Positions 16,153-25,800 of a stretch of DNA of 35,000 bases are shown here, in pieces (positions within the stretch are counted from its first letter, which is position 1; each line of letters starts with the position of its first letter). The stretch is from Candidatus Neomarinimicrobiota bacterium (lineage in GTDB: Bacteria; Fidelibacterota; JAANXI01). The position numbers and the translations under genes were made by a program. The stretch covers positions 1 through 35,000 of the forward strand of contig JAIPJS010000027.1 in the NCBI GenBank assembly GCA_021734025.1, in the 5' to 3' direction. The notes below the pieces were generated by a model that was not told the DNA's origin, ran no database searches, and worked only from the letters and a program-made list of their open reading frames with translations.

Positions 16153-19100
16153 ATGAGCATTCTGAAAAAGCTCGGAACAATATTCCTGCTGTTCGCAATA
16201 CCATACAGTATATTCGCCGCCAGTACCGGTAAGCTCGCCGGTACAGTTGTTGACAATGAATCTGGACAGCCGCTCCCAGGTGTAAATGTGATAATTGAAG
16301 GCACTGATCTTGGTGCGGCAACGAATGCGAAGGGTGAGTATTTTATTCTGAGAGTGCCTGTGGGCACTTATACGGTCAAAGCGCAAATTATTGGATATAA
16401 AACGGTTCGCCAGACGAATGTTCGGATCCAGGCTGATTTGACACGGACACTTGATTTTACTTTGGAAACTGAGGCGATTGCCGGGGAAGAGGTTGTAATA
16501 GAGGCAGAACGTCCCATGATTCAAAAAGATATGACCGCCAGCCGGCGCATAGTTTCCTCTGATGATATGCTCGACATGCCGGTTGAGTCCATCGAGGGGG
16601 CCGCTGGTATAGGGGCCGGAGCAGTAAACGATGGAGGAACCGTGCATTTCCGCGGTGGACGTTCCCAGGAAACTGTTTATATGGTGGACGGTGTTTCCCT
16701 CCAGGATCCGCTAACGGGAAACCCGAATGACAGTAGTATTCCGGTGCTTTCTGTGGATGAACAAACGGTGATTACCGGTGGTTTTGGTGCTGAATACGGG
16801 AACGCTCAGTCCGGTATTGTGAATGTGGTAACAAAAGAGGGATCCGATCAGTTTACCGGCCGGTTGCGTTATACCACGAGCGATTATGGCGCGTTGAATT
16901 CCAGCCTTATGTCAGGAATGACCGATCAGTATAAAAAACGGATAACCGAATTCTCGCTCGGCGGACCGATTATTCCTTCTACGCTCAACTTTTTTATTGC
17001 GGGTGAGCTGGACGACAGTAACGGACGGTTTCGGAATAATGGTTACGTCCAGAACAGCGTAAACGGAAAAATTACATTTCGTCCAACCGATAATTTAAAA
17101 TTCAACCTCTCTGGTTTATATAATGTAAACGATCAAGAGGGCGGTTATAACCACGAATGGAGCCAGATCTGGACTGAAGACAAACTGCCACTATTTAGGA
17201 ATAACGAACTTTTTGATGATTCCCTGGGTTGGTATGGCAACGATCAGCTGGATACTGAAGATAAAAATATGAACGGTATGTTGGATCCCGGCGAAGATCT
17301 GAACGGTAACGGCTCAATTGATTCCGAGGACATTAACCGGGATGCCAGTATAACCAGTTACGATATGTTGAAGAGGTTGCCCGTCTTTGACCAGAATTCA
17401 AACCAAATCGCCTTTAATTTCACGCATACGCTGAATGAAAAATCCTATTACGATGTGACCATCAGCCGGTACATGACAGAAAACAAGGGAAACGTACTTG
17501 AAAAGGTAAACGAGGACAGGAACTATAATGGCGTGCTGGATCCCGGTGAAGACCTGAATGGCAATGGAAAACTTGACGACGGTGAATCAGATCTGTTCCA
17601 TGATAATAATCGGAATCAATTTATCGATGAATCCGAAAATAATGCCTGGGGCCAGTCAGATTGGGAATCCCAGTACAACAATTTGTTAGAATCTAATGGG
17701 GATGTGTTTACCCAAAATGGCTTGGATCCGATTACTTACCAGGAGTTTGTAAACCAGATTGGCGAAAGCCCGTCATCGGACGAGGTTTATGATTACCTGC
17801 GCGAATATGGTCTGCCGGGAAATGCTGCGACCAATAATCTTGCCAATGGTTTAAGCAAATGGTTGCCTTGGGATGCGGTCGTGAGTGCTGGAGATATCAG
17901 TAATGGATATTATTTTCCAGGGTCTAGTGGGTTTACCTATAACCGGAATAACTGGCACTACGATAAAAAAATAACGACAACCTTCCGGTTAGACTACACA
18001 AATCAGATTACAAACAACCACAAAATCGGCACCGGCCTCGAATATAAAGATTACGACCTCGTGAATTATGATGGGACAGATCGGTACGGTTACGGAGAAA
18101 ATTATAACGTAACACCTGTTCAGGGTGCGTTTTATATCCAGGATAAGATGGAATTTGAAGGTATTATCGTGAATGCGGGTTTGCGGTTTGATTATTATGA
18201 TCCGAAGGCAGTGGAACCGGCAGATGAAGAGGAGCCGGTCTGGAAAATTACCGACGATGATTTTGACCCGAGAACCGATTACGATAAACTTGGAGATATC
18301 AAACATCCGCAGCCGGTAGAAGCACACAGCGTGTGGAGCCCGCGACTTGGCGTTTCCCACCCGATAACGGAGCGGGATATCCTGTATTTTAATTATGGCC
18401 GGTATTTTCAGATCCCACGATTTGATTACGTTTTCCGGAATAGGAACTACAACCTGGGTGGTGGGTTTCCGATTATTGGGAATCCCTCACTGGAACCGGA
18501 AAAAACGGCTTCCTACGAAGTTGGCGTCAAGCATCAAGTATCGCGAGATATGCTCATGCAGGTAACCGGATTTTACAAAGATATTTCCGGTTTGACGGAT
18601 ACCCGTCCAGTGTACCACACCGTCCGCGATTGGTATTCAACCTTTATTAACCGGGATTACGGCAACGTGCGTGGAGCTGAGTTTGTGTTGTCCCGGCGTT
18701 CCGGCGGTTTATTCTCCGGCGAAATCAACTATACGTATTCCGTCGCCAAGGGGAAAAGTTCTGACTGGACCCAGGGATATCTGACCGAATGGGGGGGGGG
18801 ATTGCTCCCAACAACTGAGAGTTATCTCGAATGGGATCAGACGCATACGGCAAATGCAAATATAATGATCAGGATACCCGGGGTGCAGTCCAGCAATAGT
18901 ATTGTCAAACTGCTCGCCAGTGGCGAAACCCGTTCGAATATTGTTTGGTCGTACGGAAGTGGTACACGGTACACCAAGCCTGATCAGGGTCGGTTGGTTA
19001 TTGAAAATACTGAGACACTACCGTGGACAATGATGACGGATCTTCGGTTAACTCATGACCTGAATACCGGCGGCCGGATTCAGCCGTCTGTTTTCCTGGT

Positions 19101-19353
19101 GATAAACAATCTCTTTAACAGGAAGAATATTCGTGGTCTGAGTGATACCCAATGGTATCATACGTACACCCGGACTCAGGAACAGTATGAAAATGGAGAG
19201 ATTTCAGAAGAGGAATACCTGAGTGTAATGGACCAGAATGGAGACGGGGAAGCTGACCCCAATAAGGTTAATCCGGCGGGTGGCGAGTTAATGACGCCGA
19301 CGGTTTATTCTGCTCCTAGAAATTATCGCCTTGGAATTTACATCAGGTTCTAA
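16153..19353 (+). CDS. TonB-dependent-receptor-like outer-membrane protein with carboxypeptidase-regulatory domain
   Basis: This is an outer-membrane receptor/transporter of the Oar/SusC-like class, 1066 aa. It has a signal peptide (MSILKKLGTIFLLFAIPYSI), a CarboxypepD_reg-like beta domain (GTVVDNESGQPLPGVNV), a plug domain containing GTVHFRGGRSQETVYMVDGV and IVNVVTKEG, and a C-terminal beta-barrel ending in an aromatic residue (YRLGIYIRF). EF-hand-like Asp/Asn loops occur near residues 367-395, 457-490 and 1027-1037. A G10 tract at 18791-18800 encodes W880-G-G-G. GGGGAGGAG at 16141 fixes ATG 16153, although the frame is open back to 16042. No TonB box is recognisable. It heads a six-gene surface operon; the ligand is unknown. 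Confidence 0.88.
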   Translation: MSILKKLGTIFLLFAIPYSIFAASTGKLAGTVVDNESGQPLPGVNVIIEGTDLGAATNAKGEYFILRVPVGTYTVKAQIIGYKTVRQTNVRIQADLTRTLDFTLETEAIAGEEVVIEAERPMIQKDMTASRRIVSSDDMLDMPVESIEGAAGIGAGAVNDGGTVHFRGGRSQETVYMVDGVSLQDPLTGNPNDSSIPVLSVDEQTVITGGFGAEYGNAQSGIVNVVTKEGSDQFTGRLRYTTSDYGALNSSLMSGMTDQYKKRITEFSLGGPIIPSTLNFFIAGELDDSNGRFRNNGYVQNSVNGKITFRPTDNLKFNLSGLYNVNDQEGGYNHEWSQIWTEDKLPLFRNNELFDDSLGWYGNDQLDTEDKNMNGMLDPGEDLNGNGSIDSEDINRDASITSYDMLKRLPVFDQNSNQIAFNFTHTLNEKSYYDVTISRYMTENKGNVLEKVNEDRNYNGVLDPGEDLNGNGKLDDGESDLFHDNNRNQFIDESENNAWGQSDWESQYNNLLESNGDVFTQNGLDPITYQEFVNQIGESPSSDEVYDYLREYGLPGNAATNNLANGLSKWLPWDAVVSAGDISNGYYFPGSSGFTYNRNNWHYDKKITTTFRLDYTNQITNNHKIGTGLEYKDYDLVNYDGTDRYGYGENYNVTPVQGAFYIQDKMEFEGIIVNAGLRFDYYDPKAVEPADEEEPVWKITDDDFDPRTDYDKLGDIKHPQPVEAHSVWSPRLGVSHPITERDILYFNYGRYFQIPRFDYVFRNRNYNLGGGFPIIGNPSLEPEKTASYEVGVKHQVSRDMLMQVTGFYKDISGLTDTRPVYHTVRDWYSTFINRDYGNVRGAEFVLSRRSGGLFSGEINYTYSVAKGKSSDWTQGYLTEWGGGLLPTTESYLEWDQTHTANANIMIRIPGVQSSNSIVKLLASGETRSNIVWSYGSGTRYTKPDQGRLVIENTETLPWTMMTDLRLTHDLNTGGRIQPSVFLVINNLFNRKNIRGLSDTQWYHTYTRTQEQYENGEISEEEYLSVMDQNGDGEADPNKVNPAGGELMTPTVYSAPRNYRLGIYIRF
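18791..18800 (+). repeat. G10 homopolymer inside the receptor gene
   Basis: Ten consecutive G (TGG GGG GGG GGA = W-G-G-G) lie in the barrel-coding part of the receptor. At this length the frame is intact. Gain or loss of one base would shift the frame and remove the last ~185 residues. Such tracts are typical sites of slipped-strand phase variation. Confidence 0.8.
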
Positions 19354-19413
19354 ATACCTGCAATTCAGGTTGAATTATTAAGTACTATGTTCTCGCAAAG
19401 AGGAGGAAAAGTA

Positions 19414-21693
19414 GTGGGGAATTTTATATCCAACAAGACATGGCTTCCGTTGCTTGTTACTGTAGTGTTCCTGGGTGGTGCTACCCTGGGACTGGCGCGG
19501 GAGAAGGGCAAATCGGTGGACGAATCTGGCCTTTCGAAGCCGGCAGCTGACCGTCCCGAGCAGGCCTACTTTAACTTGACGCAGAATAACCTTTGGTCAA
19601 CCGTCTCGAATTTCGGAAGTGTTGGAGATCCGAACCAGCCAACGACCGGTCGCCCGTCCATGCAGTGGCCCGGAGGGTCACAAAGCAACTACCTCTATGA
19701 TGGGGGCCTGTGGGCCGGTACACGCCTCGGCGGCACAGAAGCGGTGACAACGTATTTCTATTCTCCTCATACCGAGTGGAATACAACCGTGGGCTATCCA
19801 GGTGAGTTCATCCGGGGTTTGCAGGCGCATTCGATCCAGGATAATTACGTAGTGTTTGATGATGCAAGTGATTGGCCAAACAGTAATCACATTCCACTAG
19901 GGTTACAGGTATTTCGCCGGGCATTAACTTGGAGTCTCCCGGAATACAGTGATGCGATCGTATTTGAGTATGAAATCGTGAATACTGGATTAAACGGGAA
20001 CCTCGAAGACGTGTTCTTTTCCTTCTGGTATGATGTTGATGTCGCCGCGCCCAACGATGATAGTGAAGCTGCGATTGATGATCTGGTGGATTATGAGGGT
20101 TGGGATGGTAATGAAACCGATACAGACGAAGCCGATTTTGTCGACCACTGGGATCTGGACGGTGATGGTGAAACTGGTGGGTATGATGAGTACGGTGTTC
20201 CCTACAATAAGGATGAACCGCAAAACCCGAATTTCGGCACCGGTGATGGTGAACCTGATGGGTTCTTCGACGAATGGGGAATACTCTGGGATGAAGAAGG
20301 CCCAGTCATCCATTGGCAGGCGGACGCCACCACGGATGCCTATACGGCAGTAGCGGGAGATCCGGCTGTCATCAATGGAGATACGTTGACTGGTTATCTG
20401 TATCCCCGCAATTTTTCATATATCTATGATGGCGATCACCCGGCGACTTCCGGTAATGACTTTGGGGAACGCGATCTAAATATGCCCATCGACGGGTTTT
20501 TCGGCGGGCAATTAATTTATACGCCAGCTGGACCATACAATACGACAGTTGAAGATACGTTTATGCGGGCTTACTCCCACCAGTGGTGGAACTGGGAAAG
20601 CGACCCGATTGACTATGACAAGGATAAATGGGATTACATCCAGGGGCGTCATGAATCTAGCCTGGGATATAAGTTCTTGCCCAACCCGTTAATGTTGGGT
20701 TTCCCGCAGTTTGATTATCGGTTTCTGTTATCAACGGGGCCGTTTGACATCGCTGACGGCGATACGGTAAAAATCGTCTATGCTACGATTATCGGATCGG
20801 GGCTGAAGGGGGTCCGAACCACAGCGGATAGAATGGTTGAGGCGTATTATAGAGGAAGTATTAAGGGCAACCCGTATAATCCGACAGCATTTGATGAGGA
20901 GCCACATTGGGTGCTGCCAATCCCGCCGAATATTCCCAATCTTTCGTATAGCCCGGTCGATGGTGGAATTAAATTGGCCTGGGATAAAGCGGCGGAAGAA
21001 TCCTTTGACCCACGGGTTGGGGCTGTGGATTTTGAAGGGTACAAGATCTACCGATCCCCGTATGAACCAGGCAGCTGGAGTTTGATCGCCGCGTTTGATA
21101 ACGTAAATGAGGCGGTAAGTGTTGTGAATACAACAGGGGATACGGTTACAGATGTTCCTGTAGATTTGCCTGACATTGTAAATTCCTATATCGATACAGG
21201 GGGCGTGAACATGTGGGGTGATACAATTGACGCTCCCCTGAACGGCATTCCATATTATTACGCAGTGGCTGCCTATGACTCGGATAAGCCGGAACTAGGG
21301 GTAGCTTCTTCTCAATCACCGCTGAGTAACTATAAAACATCGGCATCAAATGCACCGATTCCGGTATATCCTGGCAAGCTGTATGAAGCTGGGGAGACAG
21401 CCAAGTCGTTGGGTTCTATAAAGGTGGTTCCCAACCCATACCGGGGAGCAGCCTTATGGGAGGAACGGTATGAGGACCGGATCCGTTTCTCAAATCTGCC
21501 ACCGGTGTGCCGGATCCAGATTTTTTCACTGGTCGGGGATTTAGTCTATACCATCCAGCATGATGACGGGACAGACTTTGCCTATTGGGATTTGGTATCC
21601 CGGAATAACCAGAGTGTTGTTAGTGGCGTGTATGTGTACGCAGTTGAAACCGAAAACGACAAGCATGTTGGAAAATTCGTTGTCATGCGATAG
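19414..21693 (+). CDS. Large exported protein with fibronectin-like region and VVPNPYRG-type sorting tail
   Basis: This is a 759-aa secreted protein of unknown function. After a signal peptide (WLPLLVTVVFLGGATLGLA) comes a conserved-looking N-terminal part (NLTQNNLWSTVSNFGSVGDP). Next is an Asp-rich segment with calcium-loop character (DLDGDGETGGYDEYG), a fibronectin III-like stretch (IKLAWDKAAEESF..GYKIYRS) and a C-terminal FlgD/T9SS-like domain. The tail begins VVPNPYRG and ends YVYAVETENDKHVGKFVVMR. I choose GTG 19414 because AGGAGG at 19401 is correctly spaced; ATG 19387 lies upstream of that site. Proteins of this build often follow TonB-like receptors in related phyla, so a receptor partner or cargo role is plausible. 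Confidence 0.8.
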   Translation: MGNFISNKTWLPLLVTVVFLGGATLGLAREKGKSVDESGLSKPAADRPEQAYFNLTQNNLWSTVSNFGSVGDPNQPTTGRPSMQWPGGSQSNYLYDGGLWAGTRLGGTEAVTTYFYSPHTEWNTTVGYPGEFIRGLQAHSIQDNYVVFDDASDWPNSNHIPLGLQVFRRALTWSLPEYSDAIVFEYEIVNTGLNGNLEDVFFSFWYDVDVAAPNDDSEAAIDDLVDYEGWDGNETDTDEADFVDHWDLDGDGETGGYDEYGVPYNKDEPQNPNFGTGDGEPDGFFDEWGILWDEEGPVIHWQADATTDAYTAVAGDPAVINGDTLTGYLYPRNFSYIYDGDHPATSGNDFGERDLNMPIDGFFGGQLIYTPAGPYNTTVEDTFMRAYSHQWWNWESDPIDYDKDKWDYIQGRHESSLGYKFLPNPLMLGFPQFDYRFLLSTGPFDIADGDTVKIVYATIIGSGLKGVRTTADRMVEAYYRGSIKGNPYNPTAFDEEPHWVLPIPPNIPNLSYSPVDGGIKLAWDKAAEESFDPRVGAVDFEGYKIYRSPYEPGSWSLIAAFDNVNEAVSVVNTTGDTVTDVPVDLPDIVNSYIDTGGVNMWGDTIDAPLNGIPYYYAVAAYDSDKPELGVASSQSPLSNYKTSASNAPIPVYPGKLYEAGETAKSLGSIKVVPNPYRGAALWEERYEDRIRFSNLPPVCRIQIFSLVGDLVYTIQHDDGTDFAYWDLVSRNNQSVVSGVYVYAVETENDKHVGKFVVMR

Positions 21694-21762
21694 GGCAGTG
21701 GAAAAACGATTATATCCATGAAAATGTTTGAGTTTGCAAAAACGATTTGGGAGATGCTACTA

Positions 21763-22761
21763 ATGTTTAAAAAACGAATGCTCTCGTTTATAGCCATTGT
21801 CACCGGAGTAGTCACCTTTATTTTGATGACTGCCCCTATATCTAACGGACAAGATTTTGCCAAAGTCGGGACGTCCGGCGCCCATTTTCTTGATATCGGA
21901 ATGGGGGCACGCGGTGTGGCCATGGGAGATGCCTATACAGCTGTTGGCGCGACTGATGCCTCAGCCACATTTTGGAATCCGTCGGCTCTGGCCTTTGGTG
22001 AGGGGATGAGTTTTGTCGGGACCTATGTTCAGTATATTGCCGATATTTCGTATGGAGCGGGAGCGGTTTCCTTTCCAGTGCATAATGTAGGAACCTTTGG
22101 ATTGAGTTTTTCCTACCTGAATACCGGGGAGATGGAAGAAACCACCGTGTATCAACCGGAAGGTACCGGGGAAATGTTCTCCGCATCGGATGTCATGTTA
22201 GGAGTTACGTATTCCCGCGCACTTACTGATAAATTTACTTTCGGAGGGAATTTTAAATATATCCAGGAAACGCTTGCGGATTTAAAAGCCTCTGCCGTGG
22301 CATTTGACTTAAGTACGCTGTACTACACGGGTTTCCGCTCCCTGCGGCTCGGAATGCTCGTTCGGAATTTCGGACCGGATTTGGAGTTTGACGGCGATTA
22401 TATTGACTATAATAACGGAACGCCACTTCCAGAAAAAGAGGGATATTCACCGTTTCATATGCCCCTGACGTTTAAAGTGGGGTTAGCTTATGATATCTTC
22501 CAGGCGAATCCGACGCATCAAATTACCCTGTCTGCAGATGCCGTCCACCCGAATGACAGTTATGAACGAATTAATCTTGGCGGCGAGTATAATTTTTTAA
22601 ATACACTGGCAATTCGTGGAGGGTATATTACCAATCATGATACGGCAGGATTGACGCTGGGCCTTGGCGTAAATATAGCCAACTTCCAGGTTGATTATTC
22701 GTATTCTGATTTCGGCGTCTTAGACAACGTCAATCAGTTTACCATTGGTATGACTTACTAA
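21763..22761 (+). CDS. PorV/PorQ-family outer-membrane beta-barrel protein
   Basis: In Bacteroidota, PorV (LptO) is a FadL-like barrel that shuttles type IX secretion cargo at the outer membrane; this protein belongs to the broader PorV/PorQ family. The 332-aa product has a signal peptide (about 28 residues), then the family start FLDIGMGARGVAMGDAYTAV and DASATFWNPSALA, alternating beta-strands and a C-terminal strand ending FTIGMTY. I choose ATG 21763 (GGGAG at 21749-21753) over ATG 21718, which would give an atypical extension before the signal peptide. It lies between two exported proteins with sorting tails, which supports a local export or shuttle function; that is inference. Confidence 0.88.
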   Translation: MFKKRMLSFIAIVTGVVTFILMTAPISNGQDFAKVGTSGAHFLDIGMGARGVAMGDAYTAVGATDASATFWNPSALAFGEGMSFVGTYVQYIADISYGAGAVSFPVHNVGTFGLSFSYLNTGEMEETTVYQPEGTGEMFSASDVMLGVTYSRALTDKFTFGGNFKYIQETLADLKASAVAFDLSTLYYTGFRSLRLGMLVRNFGPDLEFDGDYIDYNNGTPLPEKEGYSPFHMPLTFKVGLAYDIFQANPTHQITLSADAVHPNDSYERINLGGEYNFLNTLAIRGGYITNHDTAGLTLGLGVNIANFQVDYSYSDFGVLDNVNQFTIGMTY

Positions 22762-22807
22762 ATTGAGCAGCGTGCAATTACTGTATTATATGGAGGATAT
22801 TGACTTT

Positions 22808-25800
22808 ATGGGCCACGTTATGAATAAAACCAGAACTTATTTTACGTTTGCAGCAGCACTTGTGTTTTCGCTGACAATGTTGACTGCAAATAATTTATTC
22901 GGTCAAAATGCGCCAGAGCTCACGCAGGCAAGCTATTCTGCCGAATCACATTCGATCACCTTAACCTTTGGCTCCCAGGTCTATGCAGAACATTCTCTAC
23001 TGGGCCTTATAGAGATTGATGACGACTTTGGTGGGCAGACACCCAATATCCATCTGGATACCGCGCAGGTGGTTACAGAAGGCGTCACCAATCAGGTGGT
23101 GATTGACCTGGTGTCCGGTGGAAGTGTTGCACTGCTAAAAGATTTTGAATCTCTGGATACCGGTAATCTGCAGATTATTGCAGAAAGCGGGGCCTTCCTT
23201 GCAGCTGACAGTATTACCTATTCTGATCCAGTATCCCTTGTTGACTCGGTGATGGTGAGTTATGCCGAATATTCAGGACGTACTTCCTTGGAAAGTGCTG
23301 CCTACGATGCGTATCTGAATCAGGTGGATTTGGTCTTTAATCGACCTGTATTAGTCTCAATGGTGGGCGAGCTGTCTTTGACCATCGGAGATGGGGCCGG
23401 TAGTGTACCGTTTCAGGGGTCTGTGGATATTTTTCAGACAAGCGACAATGATACAATTCAGATGGACCTGAATTCCCGACTGGCCCAGGCAGTTGAGCAA
23501 CTGGACCTGAACTCCCTGGTCATTAACGGACCCAAGTGGGCATTTGTCGATACCTTTTACCGGGCTGTTCCTGCAATTGAAGGGGTCGGTGTCGCTGCGA
23601 CGCCGGATACCGCAGCGTCCTTTAACCTGAACGCGGCTAGGTACAATAATCAGAAAAATACGCTGGCGATGGACTTTAACAGAACGGTACAGTTTGGTAC
23701 CGTTATCGGAAACAGAGTGACATTTAATGCCGGTGGTGATTCGTATCTCCTGAAAGGCAACAAGTCAGAGCAATATAGAGATTCCACTGCCACGATTACC
23801 TTGATTCGAGAGGACCAGAGAAACGTGGAAAACCTGTTACGGGGAGCGGCCGGTTTTACGGTTGCCGTTGAAGCCTTCACTATTCAGGATCAGGAAGACA
23901 ACGGGAATAACGCTTCCGAAGTCCCGGGTACCTTCGTGGATACACTAAATGCCGGGACACCGACCGTCACAGACACAGTGCGCTATGATGCGGAAACCAA
24001 TACACTTAAAGTGAATTTTACGCAGCGCATGAATACAAATATCATTTATGAAGGATTTCATATTGTCAATTCAGCTGCTAATGACACTCTGACACTAAAT
24101 GAGCCGGTGGAGGTGAACCGGGAAAATGCTCTGCAGACACTTGCAATAACGCTGGGCGACCGTGATGCATTTACCTTGGAATCAAATAGCAGTGCGGATA
24201 AATCCGGCAGTTTACATTTGGTTGTAGATGAATTTAGCGCATTTGATTTGGTGGATGGGAATGGCAATCTTCAGGTTGATGTTGATGACACCTTGCCGCT
24301 GATTTACACTGCTGATGCAACTGCACCGAATCTCGTCGAATTTTTCTACGATATGCGGAATGGTGTTGCTAGTTTTATGTTTGACAAGGAAACCGCTCTG
24401 GCGTCGGAACTGAGCTCGGGTGATGTGGAAGTTGGAGGCGTATCTGTTACGGGAATTGACAGCGTAGCGAATCCTGAACCGCATAGTGTTGCGTTATATG
24501 TGGATAGTGAAACAGAAGAAAGTCTGAGCCTCGCGAATCTGCCTGTGGCGAATCAGGTGGATTTATCCGTGAGTTACGGTAACGGGATTTTTGCCAATCT
24601 GGATGGAGTGGCGGCACAGAGCCAAACCGACGTGACCTCAGGGTTACTGAATGCTGCCGGCGAAGAAATTGCAGTCGGATACGGTCGGGAATTCTGGGTA
24701 CGCAGTTTTGAGGCATTTGCACCGGCGCCCTCGCTATATCCGGCCTCGATTCGGGGAGTTGGAGACAAGTTAAGGGTCTATGTGAGCAATGCCCAGTGGC
24801 TGGAAGGGAATGTCACCCAACAGGATGTGGATACGCTGATAGCCAGGTTTGAGAGTGAAGCAGACAGTGGTATCTATAATTTTGTAACAACTACATATGG
24901 GTTGGAACCGAAGGATACCGATGGAGATCCGTTTATTAATGTATTGTTCTCCGACATCCTGGATGAATACGATCTGGGGCGGAACGATACCAACTCCGAC
25001 TTATATGTCCACGGATTTTATACCGGCCAGGATACCCTAATGGTCCAGGAATATCAGTATTCCAATGAATCCGATCTCATTTATCTTGACTGTAATCCAC
25101 AGACGATGACCGACGGTGAATTCGGCACCGGGCTTAATGCGATTACTAATGAATTCGTTAAAATGGTGCTTATTCAAAATCGGCCGGACCAGGAGCGGTG
25201 GATCCGTGAAGGCCTGGCAACGATGGCGGAATTTGGCATACTGGATGGTGAATATTCGTTATACGGCGGAGCAATCAATACCCCGTCGCAAAACCAGTTA
25301 ACATACATTGAGGGATCACTGAAAACCCGGTCAGATGAAATCAATGCGTTTGCATTCCATCTGTACCTGTATGAGAAATATGGCGGCTTCGATCTCCTCG
25401 GAGAAATTGCTCAGAGTGATTCTGTCGGTATCAAGGCCGTTAGTGATGCGCTGAATACGTTTGGCGTTACCAAGACAATTGAACAGGTGTATGGCGATTA
25501 CAGCGTAGCGTGCTTCCTTGATTTACCCCATGAGAATGATGTGTATAATGGTTTGTACTCAATCGAAAATTTGGCGTTAGACAATGCCCCGGTTAACAAA
25601 AATGCCACTCCATTAAACTGGAGCGAATCGAGTCCCGGGCCGTATTCACAGTCAGGGATTCAGCCGTGGTCGTTTAATTTTTATGCTAATATCGCCTATT
25701 CCCTTGATTTGCAGGGGAATCCTGTCCCCAAATCTCCGTTATTGGATGCCGACGGTCAATTCCAGTTTAACGGCCGGGATGACAGTCAATTTTCTTTGAA

